DNA of 64,000 nucleotides, from the NCBI GenBank assembly GCA_021442155.1, contig CM038220.1, forward strand, positions 79,285,817 through 79,349,816. Reading direction: 5' to 3'. Both the position numbers and the translations under genes were made by a program. This DNA comes from Cymbidium sinense. Taxonomy: Eukaryota; Streptophyta; Magnoliopsida; Asparagales; Orchidaceae. The notes under the pieces were generated by a model, which was given only the letters and a program-made list of their open reading frames with translations, had not been told where the DNA came from and did not search any database. Below, one piece after another: positions 44,030 through 55,065 of this stretch (the stretch's first letter is position 1; each line of letters starts with the position of its first letter).

Positions 44030-46090
44030 ATGGATGAACATTTTGCTTTCCCTGTAGCCATATTTTGCATAGCTCTGTAAGAAAAGAAGAGAACATTTAG
44101 AAATTGTAGTTTTCATCTATAAAAATAATGATTGAATTGTAATACCCTGCAGATTTGTGGGGTAACTTACCCAGTGCAAGCATGAGATGTACAAATAGGG
44201 GACATACAACCCTGGACAGAGCAATTACTCCTCGGCCAATAAGAAGGCGAAGGCATCAATGTGTGCATCTGAGAGATATTGATCTATCAGTAACTCATCG
44301 ACCGCCTCGCAATAATGATATTCCTGACGTGAATGTATCACCCCTGCAAGTGATAAATATTTTAAAGTGATCTTAATTAAACGAATAGGTTATTTTATGT
44401 ATGAAGGAGTCGATCAAGATTGACTTACTTGTCCTCGAATCGGAGCATGACGTGTCAATAAGATGGAGCATCGGCTTAGGCAAAATAGCTCTGGATGAGA
44501 ACTCAACAAAATGATGTGCCTCTATTAGCTGCAACGAAATTACTGACGATGAAAGTTAGTGAGGAAGAGCTAGATTTACTATGAATTAAAGATCGATCTA
44601 CTGAGATGATTCATACATCCGACTGATGCTCCTCCACCACAACGATATCAGTCTATGGGTAATCGACCTTTACTGACTCATCTTTGCGAACCTATAAAAA
44701 AATTTAGTGAAATCTATTTCTATTATCTCAAATTTAAAAGAAAGTAACTTAATACCTCGGCTTCTCATCTTGAGTGGAGGCCACCACATCACTTATTCTT
44801 ACTGTGACTTCCTGTAAGTGTGTGTGTGAAGGGGAACTAATAGCTTTCCTCTTCCGAAGCCACACCACGCTCAATGCCACATTAAAGGCATCTTCAGCAT
44901 GTGCATTGGAGGCCTCCACATAGCTTCCCCATGGTACTCAGGCTTCCTGGGCTACCCTGTGGGCTTCCCAAGTGGAAGTATCCATGTGGGCGAGCTTCCC
45001 AAGTGGAAGTATCCACAGGGGCAGCAGTTGTAGTTGCCTCGGAGTCTCCACAGGGATGGTAGGACCCCACGCCGAAGAACCTCCTCGACAAGAACCCGAA
45101 TCAATCTCATCCATTCTCTCTGCTATTGTTGCTTGAAAAGAAGATACTATATCTTTCAAGTCCTTAAAACCTGCAAGTTTCCTCTCCACTGCAAAGCCTT
45201 CTGAGGGGGTAGTAGCAGAGGGCAGGCTAGATACACTAGATGGGGGTGAATATCGAGGAGAGACATATGGAGATTTAATGGGGGCTGAACTCAATGGACA
45301 TATCAACATGCTGCATGCATTGGGTGGGAAAATGATTCAAGGAGCCGTCCCTCTTCGATATGTCCTCAATGGAAGGCGCACTGTTAACCGATAAGTATGA
45401 TGACTACAACATAAATAAATACATAATTATAAGAACTAAGTGATATTATTATATGTCCTCCTAAACTAGTGAATGCTTCATCTGAAACTTTATTTTCGCC
45501 ATCAAAGATAATTGGCTTTGCAAATGGAGATGACGCCTCATGATGCTTGTGCTCGCCCTGATATACAATTAATATTTATGTAAGTTAACTTCAATGCATC
45601 AAATAATACATAACCAAGATATAAAACATACCATAAGAAGAGTGACAAATCCACTCATGTATGGTGTCCTGGTATGAATCTTTGATGTAATACCATCAAA
45701 TTGTGAAACTAGAAAGCCATATGGCGCTTGTATTCAAGAAATTTATCTATGTCATCAGGCAATCAATTCGATGCCACCTTATAGTTGTGATATACAAAAA
45801 AAGATTTGATAAAAATGTATGTACAATCAGATAACTGGCAACATAACTAGATCCGCATGCTCAAGCATAGTCTTATAGTCCACTGAATAATCACAACGGG
45901 ATTTTGCCATAAGATCTTCTCTATTTGGCATCCCTACAATTCTGAACTTCATCGGGTGAAAGGAATGCACCGCCCAAAAGAAAGCTTGCTTCTTTATCTC
46001 TCCCAAGACAGATTGAGGTAATTGAGTCTTCAATTCGGAGTCTAATGAATTGCATGAAGCCTCTTTAAAATGTCAATGACTTCATCAAAT
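44030..46090 (-). pseudogene. N-terminal part of the element-borne Ulp1-like gene
   Basis: Minus-strand frames upstream of the protease domain. At 46033-45827 is IKKQAFFWAVHSFHPMKFRI, then YKTMLEHADLVMLPVI. At 45309-44938 is a Ser/Pro-rich frame (PIKSPYVSPRYSPPSSVSSL) that continues with VERKLAGFKDLKDIVSSFQA. The segments are probably exons or frame-shifted pieces of one long element gene. Direct near-repeats occur at 44970-45020 ('gtggaagtatccaca/tgtggg'). I recognise no named domain. The 45905-46090 part recurs inverted at 37555-37765. Confidence 0.55.
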
Positions 46091-46164
46091 CGATATAATA
46101 TTATCGAACACCGCTGGTATGCATCTCGAAGTTATCTTTTTCCCAGATATTATAAACTTCAAAA

Positions 46165-47480
46165 TGAAAAGTCATGTAATAAACATAATCAGAACAACCA
46201 GGTCAAAGAAATAGGAAAAAATATCCACAAAATCATGTTCCAATGTAATGTAATGAACATCATCAACAACCGTGCCAAAGAAATTGAAAAAAAAAATCAT
46301 CTCAGATTTCTCAAGAGTACAGAGAGATGCAAAATAACACTAAAAACCAACCAACATCCCACCAAATTGCTTCCAATGTAATGTAATGAACATAATCAAC
46401 AACGTGCCAAAGAAAAAGGAAAAATGTCATAAAATCATCTCAGACTCTCAAGAGAGTACAGAGAGTGATGCAAAATAACACTACTAAACCAACCAAACAT
46501 CACCAAATTGCTTCCAATGTAATGAATGCATCTCAACAACTGTGCCAAAGAAATGAAAAAATATCCACAAAATCATCTCAGATTCTCAAGAGAGTACAGA
46601 GTATATATGCAAAATAACACTACTAAACCAACCAAACAAATTACCAAATTGCTTCCAATGTAATGTAATGAACATAATCTGAATAACCGGGCCAAAGAAA
46701 CTGGAAAAAATGTCCATAAATCATCTGTACTCTCAATAGAGTACAGCAAGTATAGATGCAAAATAACACTACTAAACTAACCAACATCCCACCAAATTGC
46801 TTCCAATGTAATGCAATGAACATAATATGAACAACCAAGCCAAAGAAACTGAAAAATATTAAATCATACTCTCAAGAGAGTACAGAGAGTATGATGCAAA
46901 ATAACACTTAAACCAACCAACATCCCACCAAATTGCTTCTTAATGTAATGAATATAACTGAACAAAGTGCCAAAGAAACAGGAAATAATGTCCAAATCAT
47001 CTCAGATTCTCAAGAGAGTACGAGAGTACGATGCAAAATAACACTTCTAAACCAACAAAAACCACCAAATTGCTTCCATTAATGAATGTAATGACTAACA
47101 ACAACAGCCAAAGAAATAAAAAATGTCCATTAAATCATCTCATTTCTCTCAAGAGAGTGAGAGTACATGCAAAATAACACTACTAAACCAACCAAACAGC
47201 CACCAAATTGCTTCCACTGGAATATAATGAACATAATCTTAACAATCAGGCCAAAGAAACTGGAAAAAATGTCCACAAAAGCATCTGTACTTTTAAGAGA
47301 GTACCGATGCAAAATAACACTAAAAAATCAACCAAACAGCCTCCAAATTATTCATGATAGATTGTAATGAACAAATTTCCTCCAAACAGGCCAAAGAAAT
47401 AAGAAAGAAATTACCAAAATGCTCTGTACTCTCATGAGAGTACAGAGAGTCCAGATGTAGAAATCACAGAATTTTAATTC
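46165..47480. repeat. Right subterminal tandem array, inverted relative to the left
   Basis: The reverse complement of the left unit: 'ccaccaaattgcttccaatg' recurs near 46357, 46500, 46635, 46790, 46927, 47058 and 47203, each with 'ggccaaagaaa', 'ctctcaagagagtacagaga', and 'tgcaaaataacact'. Units are 130-155 bases with more deletions than on the left. The two arrays could pair along more than a kilobase. Confidence 0.92.
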
Positions 47481-47924
47481 CATCGACTGAACATACTATC
47501 ATCCCTAATCAGGCCACAAAATTCATCTTGAAACATGACCAAACATCCTACCATGTGATATACTAAACATTTCACAAGGCCAATCGGGTTCAAAATTTGA
47601 AAATAACGCAGTACCATCTTGACAGTACAAAGAGTACACATTCAAAACATCTCCAAAAACTACTAAAATACATCCCGTTCATTCAACCCTAAACTCAAAT
47701 GCTCTAAAATGTTCACATACTGGACGGTGAGCAGAATAGAGAAAACCCTAAATTCATTAAAGTTTGGAAACACAGGTGTAAATACCTCATGTAGTCGCCT
47801 ACAATACCTCAATGGAAGTTATTCGCAAGACTCGTTCAAACCACCGAATGGACGCTCGCCATCGAGAGCTGAGCCGAAGCGGAGAAAGCCCTAAACCGTC
47901 ATACGGAGGAATGTCGAACGACGC
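47481..47924. other. Right arm spacer of the Mutator-like element
   Basis: No gene supported. A short plus frame at 47709-47894 has no recognisable motif. The last part contains 'agccgaagcggagaaagccctaaa', comparable with 'agagaagaagccctagaatt' in the left arm, so the inverted repeat probably reaches into it. Confidence 0.5.
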
Positions 47925-48108
47925 TTCGTTTTCTTCTCCCGCTGTTTGAACGAGGCGGGGTCGAGCCAGGATAAACGGCGTGGTCGCCGTCCGTCCAGTT
48001 ACAACGCCGTTAAGCGCTAAAACGGAAAAAAACTACTGGACACGCATCGGGCCAGGATTGGAGTCCACACGTAAAGCTACGTGCGGACTCCAGACGTAAT
48101 ATTTTCTC
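47925..48108 (-). repeat. Right terminal inverted repeat of the Mutator-like element
   Basis: Partner of 36060-36215, ending GACGTAATATTTTCTC at 48108. The next nine bases repeat the left flank. Confidence 0.8.
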
Positions 48109-48117
48109 CTTGAGATC
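48109..48117. repeat. 9-bp target duplication, right copy
   Basis: CTTGAGATC, identical to 36051-36059. It is followed by 'accgccgagttttg', which is contiguous with the equivalent left flank in copy C. Confidence 0.9.
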
Positions 48118-48199
48118 ACCGCCGAGTTTTGAAATTTTGCAAAATATAATAAAAATATTCAATAGACTTTGTGAAATAAAGAAATAATTAAGAAGGGTA

Positions 48200-48422
<223 letters not shown>

Positions 48423-48785
48423 GATTTTGTATTTGAGCAATTATTCACCGAATCCAACTCAAATGATTTTCTTATGAGTTAGTCTCTATTTTAAATTTAT
48501 ACTTTTTAAGTGTTAAATATATATTATAATTTTTACACATCAGCATCTAATAATAATTATTAAAAATATAGATCTTAACTCACAAAAGACTCTGAAGCTA
48601 TCCTCACATAATAACTAATTTCAATAAAAAATAATGCTATATTCATAAAATAAATCTACCCTTAAAATGATTTTGTCTTGTTGAAAATTTATACGTTTAA
48701 GAAAAAAAAAAACTCATTTGTTTTAATGTGTGAATATATATACGCATGCAAAATTACTGTTACTTTTTATATAAATGTTTTAATA

Positions 48786-48787
<2 letters not shown>

Positions 48788-48861
<74 letters not shown>

Positions 48862-48880
48862 TTATTTATTTATTTATTTT
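48788..48880. repeat. (TA)n(TTTA)n microsatellite
   Basis: TA run then TTTA units, in the same position as 743-824 in copy A and 61302-61340 in copy C. Confidence 0.95.
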
Positions 48881-49303
48881 GAACATATATTTTACACTTT
48901 TAATATATTTTGTTATCACCCAAACCGATAATATAATCTTATTCTTTTTAATAGGCCATCACAAAAATATTATTAGCGTTAATTTAAGTACTGATCCCAT
49001 CTTAACAAATACAAATAAAGGAAGAAAAACAGGAAATTGCGGGGCTGTTTAAGCTGAAGTGTTGAACATACCGCGTTTCTGTGGAAAAGCTCGGAATTTA
49101 AATGAAATTCAGGCTCTCGTGTAGAACAGATAAGACGACCGATCATACGCCAGCTTAATTGAAAGACCGGCTTTACCTGTAAATATACGCTAATATGGTA
49201 CTTCTCTTTCAGCTCACCGATAAAAGTATATCTCTGTTATTTCAGTTACACCTGCTCTATCTATCCACATATTCATTATATATACTGATGTGCCATTAGG
49301 CAT

Positions 49304-49310
49304 TATAAAG
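49304..49310 (+). promoter_or_regulatory. TATA box of the intact peptide gene
   Basis: TATAAAG, 101 bases before the ATG, in a block of about 100 bases nearly identical to 6550-6640 in copy A. A start of transcription near 49335-49345 would leave a leader of about 70 bases. Confidence 0.5.
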
Positions 49311-49410
49311 CTATAAGCAAAGCCATATTAGTATATTTGCTTTCTCAAGAGCTACCTGCTTAAAATATCAATATTAGTATACATGTTACGTAGCCATTGA
49401 TCATATATAT

Positions 49411-49668
49411 ATGGCTTGCCATGTGATATTGGTGTTCTTTTTCATCTTTCTTTTAACAAGTGGTGGTGATCTTAGAGCATCGATGATGGTGACAACCTCG
49501 AGGCTCCTGAAAGAAGAAGAGATCGCAACAAGAGCAAAGTCCGTGTTTGAATTCAAGCTAAAAGTGCCGGATCCACCTGAGTTAGGGCATTCGAGTTGTC
49601 ACCATAGCCGCCCTTTGGTGGCAATGGATCATGCCCAACAAATACTAATTAATCATGACGAAGGATAG
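49411..49668 (+). CDS. Small secreted-peptide-like protein, 85 aa
   Basis: The only complete host-like gene seen. The start at 49411 is the first ATG after the TATA block. The protein opens with a classic signal-peptide pattern (residues 3-17, CHVILVFFFIFLLTS), with probable cleavage near residues 18-24 (GGDLRAS). The predicted mature part is about 60 residues: a charged segment (SRLLKEEEIATRAKSVFEFK), then LKVPDPPELGHSSCHHSRPL, and an acidic end (INHDEG). One Cys remains after the signal, so no disulfide scaffold. Size and layout resemble precursors of small signalling peptides, but I find no CLE, CEP, IDA, PSK, RALF or PIP motif, so no family is assigned. The paralogue at 6701 keeps the signal and the KEEEIAT..AK..FEFK..DPP core, which supports a real gene. 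No intron is needed. Confidence 0.65.
   Translation: MACHVILVFFFIFLLTSGGDLRASMMVTTSRLLKEEEIATRAKSVFEFKLKVPDPPELGHSSCHHSRPLVAMDHAQQILINHDEG

Positions 49669-49672
<4 letters not shown>

Positions 49673-49702
<30 letters not shown>
49673..49702. repeat. (TA)n microsatellite after the peptide gene
   Basis: Short TA tract starting a few bases after the stop codon. Confidence 0.9.
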
Positions 49703-49704
<2 letters not shown>

Positions 49705-50660
49705 TATATTTTATGAATTTTAGATGTTTCATATGTGAGTTTTATGTGATTTATAAGGAATTATGTGAATGTGTTCGAGAGATTTGATGATGAACAAAAT
49801 ATTGATATGTATGAAATTTTTTATAAAAAAAATTATAGTCATAAAGGGTTATTATAATGAATCAATACTACTGGTTTAAATAATTATGTTTATGTTATAT
49901 GTCTGCATATGATGTTTTTTTATGTTATGATATGAATCTTATGAGTGAATTGTAACTTTCAAATTTTTTTAAAAATTTGATTCTTATTCATGGTATAACT
50001 TAATAGCATAACTTCTAGAGAGTTAAGGGGCAATTTAATTTTGGAAAAACATATTTGGAGAGAGAGAAAGAGAGTGAGTGAGTGAGAAAGGTTTCTATGA
50101 GTTGCTAAAAAGAAGTGTTAAGCTAAAATTAGTATTTTGTTTAGCATTATGAAGTATTGGCCATGCTATTATGTAGAATTTACCATATCAATATTAGCCA
50201 ATATTAAATAACACAATTTTATTTTAAAAAATTTATTGATCTAATTCCAAAAAAAAATTTAGTGTACATGAGAGAGAAAGAATTTGTTTACCTAAACAGA
50301 TAATTAAATAAAAAATACATCAACCTAATAAAAAAAATATTTTAATTGGCCTCAAATTATTAATTTTTTAAAGATAAGTGTAATCTATGACTAATCAATT
50401 AATATTATATTCATTCATCTCAAAGTGAATACAAGAAATTTAAAATTCATTTTGATATATCAACATTTTTATAATATCCTATCCTATATTTTTCCCAATT
50501 AGATTAGATTAGTGATTAATGTTAACATGCATTAAATTAGAGAGGCCAAGGCCTATGTATGCAAAACAATAAACACAAATTATATTTAACATATCTTCAA
50601 AAAATTCTCTTGATTAAGTATTAATCTTGATGTAATATTTGAATTGGAAATTAACATATT
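49703..50660 (+). other. Downstream region of peptide locus, copy B
   Basis: Non-coding, parallel to 14246-15200. At about 49720-49740 it shows the uninterrupted sequence into which the LINE inserted in copy A. Confidence 0.7.
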
Positions 50661-52620
50661 TGGGATCATTTGATTTCAAGTGATTTGATTTAAACTCATA
50701 TCAAACATATGAGGTATAGTTAAAACATTTAGGATGTTAAATTAAGGACCAAATAATCTTTAAATTTTATATGTTGATAATTAAATAAATCATTAATGAT
50801 AGAAATCAAATAAATCAAAAATTACTTAATCCTAAGGTTGTTAAAAAGAATTAATATGAATCCTTTGATAAAACATTTTGAGACTTTAGACAAAATAATC
50901 AAAATATCACTTTTAAAAATTATAAATTGAGTATATTCTCACATGAAGATGAGCTTAATTTGAATTTAAAGAGAGCATAGAGATATAAATATCTTAAAGT
51001 TCTATGTAGCATTTGATGTTAATTATCACCACCAACAATTATATTTACTTGACCGTCATTTTCAAATCATCATTGCCTGAGTGTTTTTTATTTATTTATT
51101 TTTCTTAAGGAATAAAAATCAACTCCTCTTCATGACTATCAAAAATTTTTGTTTTTATTCAATTCTATTTTCCAACATCTGACTCCCATTCAATAGACAA
51201 ATATTATGGGTTGTCAAATTCATATGAATGCATCAATTATTATAATACCATTATTAGTAAGTACTCTAGATTAATAAATTAATTATATGAGACCATCATT
51301 ACATACCAAAAGCATTTTAAATAAACCTCTAACATAAGAGTACTCCAGATTATGCAAAACAAATATTTCAATGAGAAAAAACAAGGGCAAACAAAAGTTC
51401 AAAGATATCCTTCTCATTAATACCACATAAGTCATCTATGTATACTCTGTTAAACATATCTAATGGTAATGTTCTAATAGAGATATAGAATTTTGAACAC
51501 CTAAAGTAGTCAAGACTATTTAAAACAAATGATAAATATTTATGTCCAATATTATTACTTCCATCATTCAAGAAATATTCAATAGAGAGATGTAGTAATC
51601 TAAAGAAAGAAAATAAGCATTTGATATTTGATACACACATAGGTTGTCACTTAGTAGATCAATCTCTAGATTGTTGACTTCAAAATAATAAGATCATCAG
51701 TATCATGACAAGCAAATTATCAGGTTATTAATAATAATATAGAAATAGCACGATAACTTATCTATCCTCATTCAAAAAAAAATATGATTTATAAATATTA
51801 ACTTGTTTATTATGATTATGATTTTAACAGAACATTTTATCTTTTAAGATTCTCTAGTCATCTCAACAGGAATTGACATATCTATTATTAACACTTTAAA
51901 ATTTTTTATTGATACAGATATTTTAATGAATATTCTACACTTAACAAGCTTTATAAATCATAAATTAAATTTTGCTAAGCTCAAACCTTATTCACATCAC
52001 ATTGGTGATATTATAAAACACACTTTAAAATTTTTTGGCACATTCACTACTTCAATTATTTTAGGTGAATCATCGTTATAAGCAATGCTTCTAATTTAGT
52101 TCATGCTACTAATCTCATCATAAATTTAATAGTTAAAAAAAATATTCTCATCATATAAGGTAACATTATTATTATTCAAATATTATAAGAAAACTCTTTT
52201 ATTGAAGTCAGCTTTTTGATAAGGTGGGCTATGTAGAGCAGCCTAGAATTTTGTCTTCTATGTTTGTGATTTTGTGTGCATATAAACCAAGCATTGTAAT
52301 AGATGCCAGCCATATCATCGTCATCTTCATCTTCACTGCTCTATTTCCAGCAAGGATAAGAAGGAAAAAAGAATAAACCTCACTAGTTACAAGACCTTCA
52401 CTTCCCATTATCATTGGATATCTATCTTCACCACCCAAAGAAGCCTCTCCATCTAAGCCCACAAAAACTCATGAGATTTAGACTAATTCAGACTTATGAT
52501 GGACTTTGATGAGTTTTCTATTTAAATTAAACTGTTTTTTGGACTTGCTTAAACATTAGATATTTTCAATAAAAAATTAATATACAAATCTATTCAATTT
52601 TTTAGCCAAACTTTAGTTAT
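50661..52620. other. AT-rich stretch, possible protease-like remnant
   Basis: Mostly featureless. Near 51900-52080 the plus strand reads LKFFIDTDILMNILHLTSFI and later FTTSIILGESS, which could be a very decayed retroelement aspartic protease (DTD for DTG). This is weak. Minus frames at 51368-51640 and 52229-52462 (90 and 77 codons) show no known motif. Confidence 0.3.
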
Positions 52621-52636
52621 CTTAAATATAGTTTAA

Positions 52637-53779
<1,143 letters not shown>

Positions 53780-53864
<85 letters not shown>
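53780..53864. repeat. (TA)n microsatellite
   Basis: About 85 bases of TA. Confidence 0.95.
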
Positions 53865-53866
<2 letters not shown>

Positions 53867-54398
53867 TATATATGGCATTCCAAGATAGATAAAAATGCCA
53901 TCCTTCTTCAAAGAAACCGCCGTTGATGGTGAGGTTAGGGTTAATAATTAAGATGTATGTTGATATTGATATTGTTTATTAGGGCAATAGCTAGTTATCA
54001 TGGATTTAGGTCATGAATATAATTTCAAAACTATTGTTCAGAAATATCAACGAATCAAATCATTGATATTTTAAAATAACAATACATTACAAAACATAAT
54101 AGCTCTTATGATTTGAGGAGCATATCGAAGACTTTCATTTAAGGTAGATGCGAGGTGCTAAAATCTACCGTATTAGTGCTCAATCAGAGCTAGCTTGGCA
54201 CATACGTTCCCTTAGTTTTATGGATCTTTTTGCTCGAAGAGATCAATTGCATGGCTCTGTTCAACAATTTTTGGGATGCTATGGCGATACAGCTGTAGAG
54301 CTCTTCGCCAACCTGCTGCAGCTTCCTCCCCCACTCTTCCTTCGGTCTCTGAAACCACAATTCTCATTCATCGAGAAGCTAAACAGTCAAGTTTCGAA
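53865..54398 (+). other. Unrecognised sequence with one short frame
   Basis: A plus frame from 54148 (86 codons; MRGAKIYRISAQSELAWHIR, LFANLLQLPPPLFLRSLKPQ) has better base composition than the surroundings but no motif I know. A second frame overlaps it. It could be a gene fragment; no promoter or homologue is visible. Confidence 0.3.
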
Positions 54399-54700
54399 CA
54401 CAAGGTGACTTCGCAGGTGTTTCTTTTTTCTTTTAATTCTAAAGATGACTACTTGATAGATGTACAGATTGATTCTTAAATAGCTCTCTCATGTGAAATA
54501 GCCTTCTACATACCAAAAATACATGCCTTTCATTATAAAGGAGTTGGATAAGTCTTATCATTTTGTGGAGCTGAACAATACCACAACTATAGACTGACGA
54601 GCTGGTTATGAAGGTCAGAAGGAGCATTATTTTCTTCGAAGTCGGTGGCATTGATTAAATTGACTAAAAATTATTAAAAAAAACGTTCGAGCAGAAGGAG
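54399..54700 (+). repeat. 300-bp block, first copy
   Basis: 'cacaaggtgacttc', 'gatgtacagattgattctta', 'aatagctctctc', 'gtacatgcctttc', 'gagctgaacaatacca', 'gtcggtg..att', 'aaaaaacgttc'. The same order is found at 55066-55145 continued at 57228-57460, where a LINE splits it. Confidence 0.8.
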
Positions 54701-54769
54701 GCTATTTCACACGATGTATGGTTGCTGCATTTTATAAAAAAAAAAAAACATTCGAACAGATCCATAATG

Positions 54770-55065
54770 TATGCAGGTTTCAAGCAGGCATTTCTTTTGG
54801 ATGCAAAATCTTATCAGCTCTCCTTTTACTGCCGTTGGCGGATGTATGGTTGATGCCTATGTCTTTTCTTTTTATTTTGGATATTGTCTTTGCTTTTGCT
54901 GTGTGAGTTGTACTTAGATAGGGGATTTACTCTTTAGGTTGATTGTAGTTCTTTGAGTGGTAGACTCAGAATTTATCCCCTTTTAAGGATCTTGTAACCT
55001 TTTTTCTTATGAGCAATAAAATTCCCTTATATGAGATTCCTTTTAAAAAAAATTTTAAAAAAAAA
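54770..55065 (+). mobile_element. 5'-truncated LINE, plus strand
   Basis: The last 150 bases are the LINE 3' end seen in reverse at 7040-7170 and 55160-55320: 'gtacttagataggggattta', 'ttgattgtagttctttgag', 'ccttttaaggatcttgtaac', 'gcaataaaattccc', then an A-rich tail ending at 55065. The 5' limit is uncertain. It sits between the two copies of the 300-bp block. Confidence 0.7.

Larger units (their letters stand above)
36060..48108 (+). mobile_element. 12-kb Mutator-like element with transposase and Ulp1 gene
   Basis: 12049 bases between perfect 9-bp duplications CTTGAGATC (36051-36059 and 48109-48117). The ends are inverted: GAGAAAATATTATGTC at the left and GACGTAATATTTTCTC at the right. Inside are a FAR1/MULE transposase (39834-41640, plus strand) and a convergent Ulp1-type cysteine protease gene (about 46080-43537, minus strand). 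Large subterminal arrays of a 149-bp unit face each other, with captured fragments in the left arm. Mutator elements that carry Ulp1-like genes (Kaonashi/KI-MULE type) are known in plants; assignment here is by gene content. Both genes have stops, so it is no longer autonomous. Its empty site is visible in copy C near 59998-60016. Confidence 0.9.
48430..49410 (+). promoter_or_regulatory. Upstream region of the intact peptide gene (copy B)
   Basis: Non-coding, shared block by block with copy A (479-1117, 6540-6700) and copy C (60860-61690). The best conserved segment is 49135-49205 (cgatcatacgccagctta, gaaagaccggctttacctgt, tacgctaatatgg). It survives in all three copies despite decay around it and is a candidate control element. 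A second (TA)n with a TTTA tail is at 48788-48880. Confidence 0.55.

Noticed and set aside
38160..47480. The repeat arrays as a CRISPR array
   Set aside because: The units are about 149 bp and repeat over their whole length with no unique spacers. They lie inside a plant transposon and face each other in opposite orientation.
49411..49668. Assignment of the peptide to the CEP, IDA or CLE families because of Pro-Pro and Gly-His residues
   Set aside because: The order and spacing of Pro, Gly and His do not match the conserved mature motifs of those families, and the C-terminus differs.
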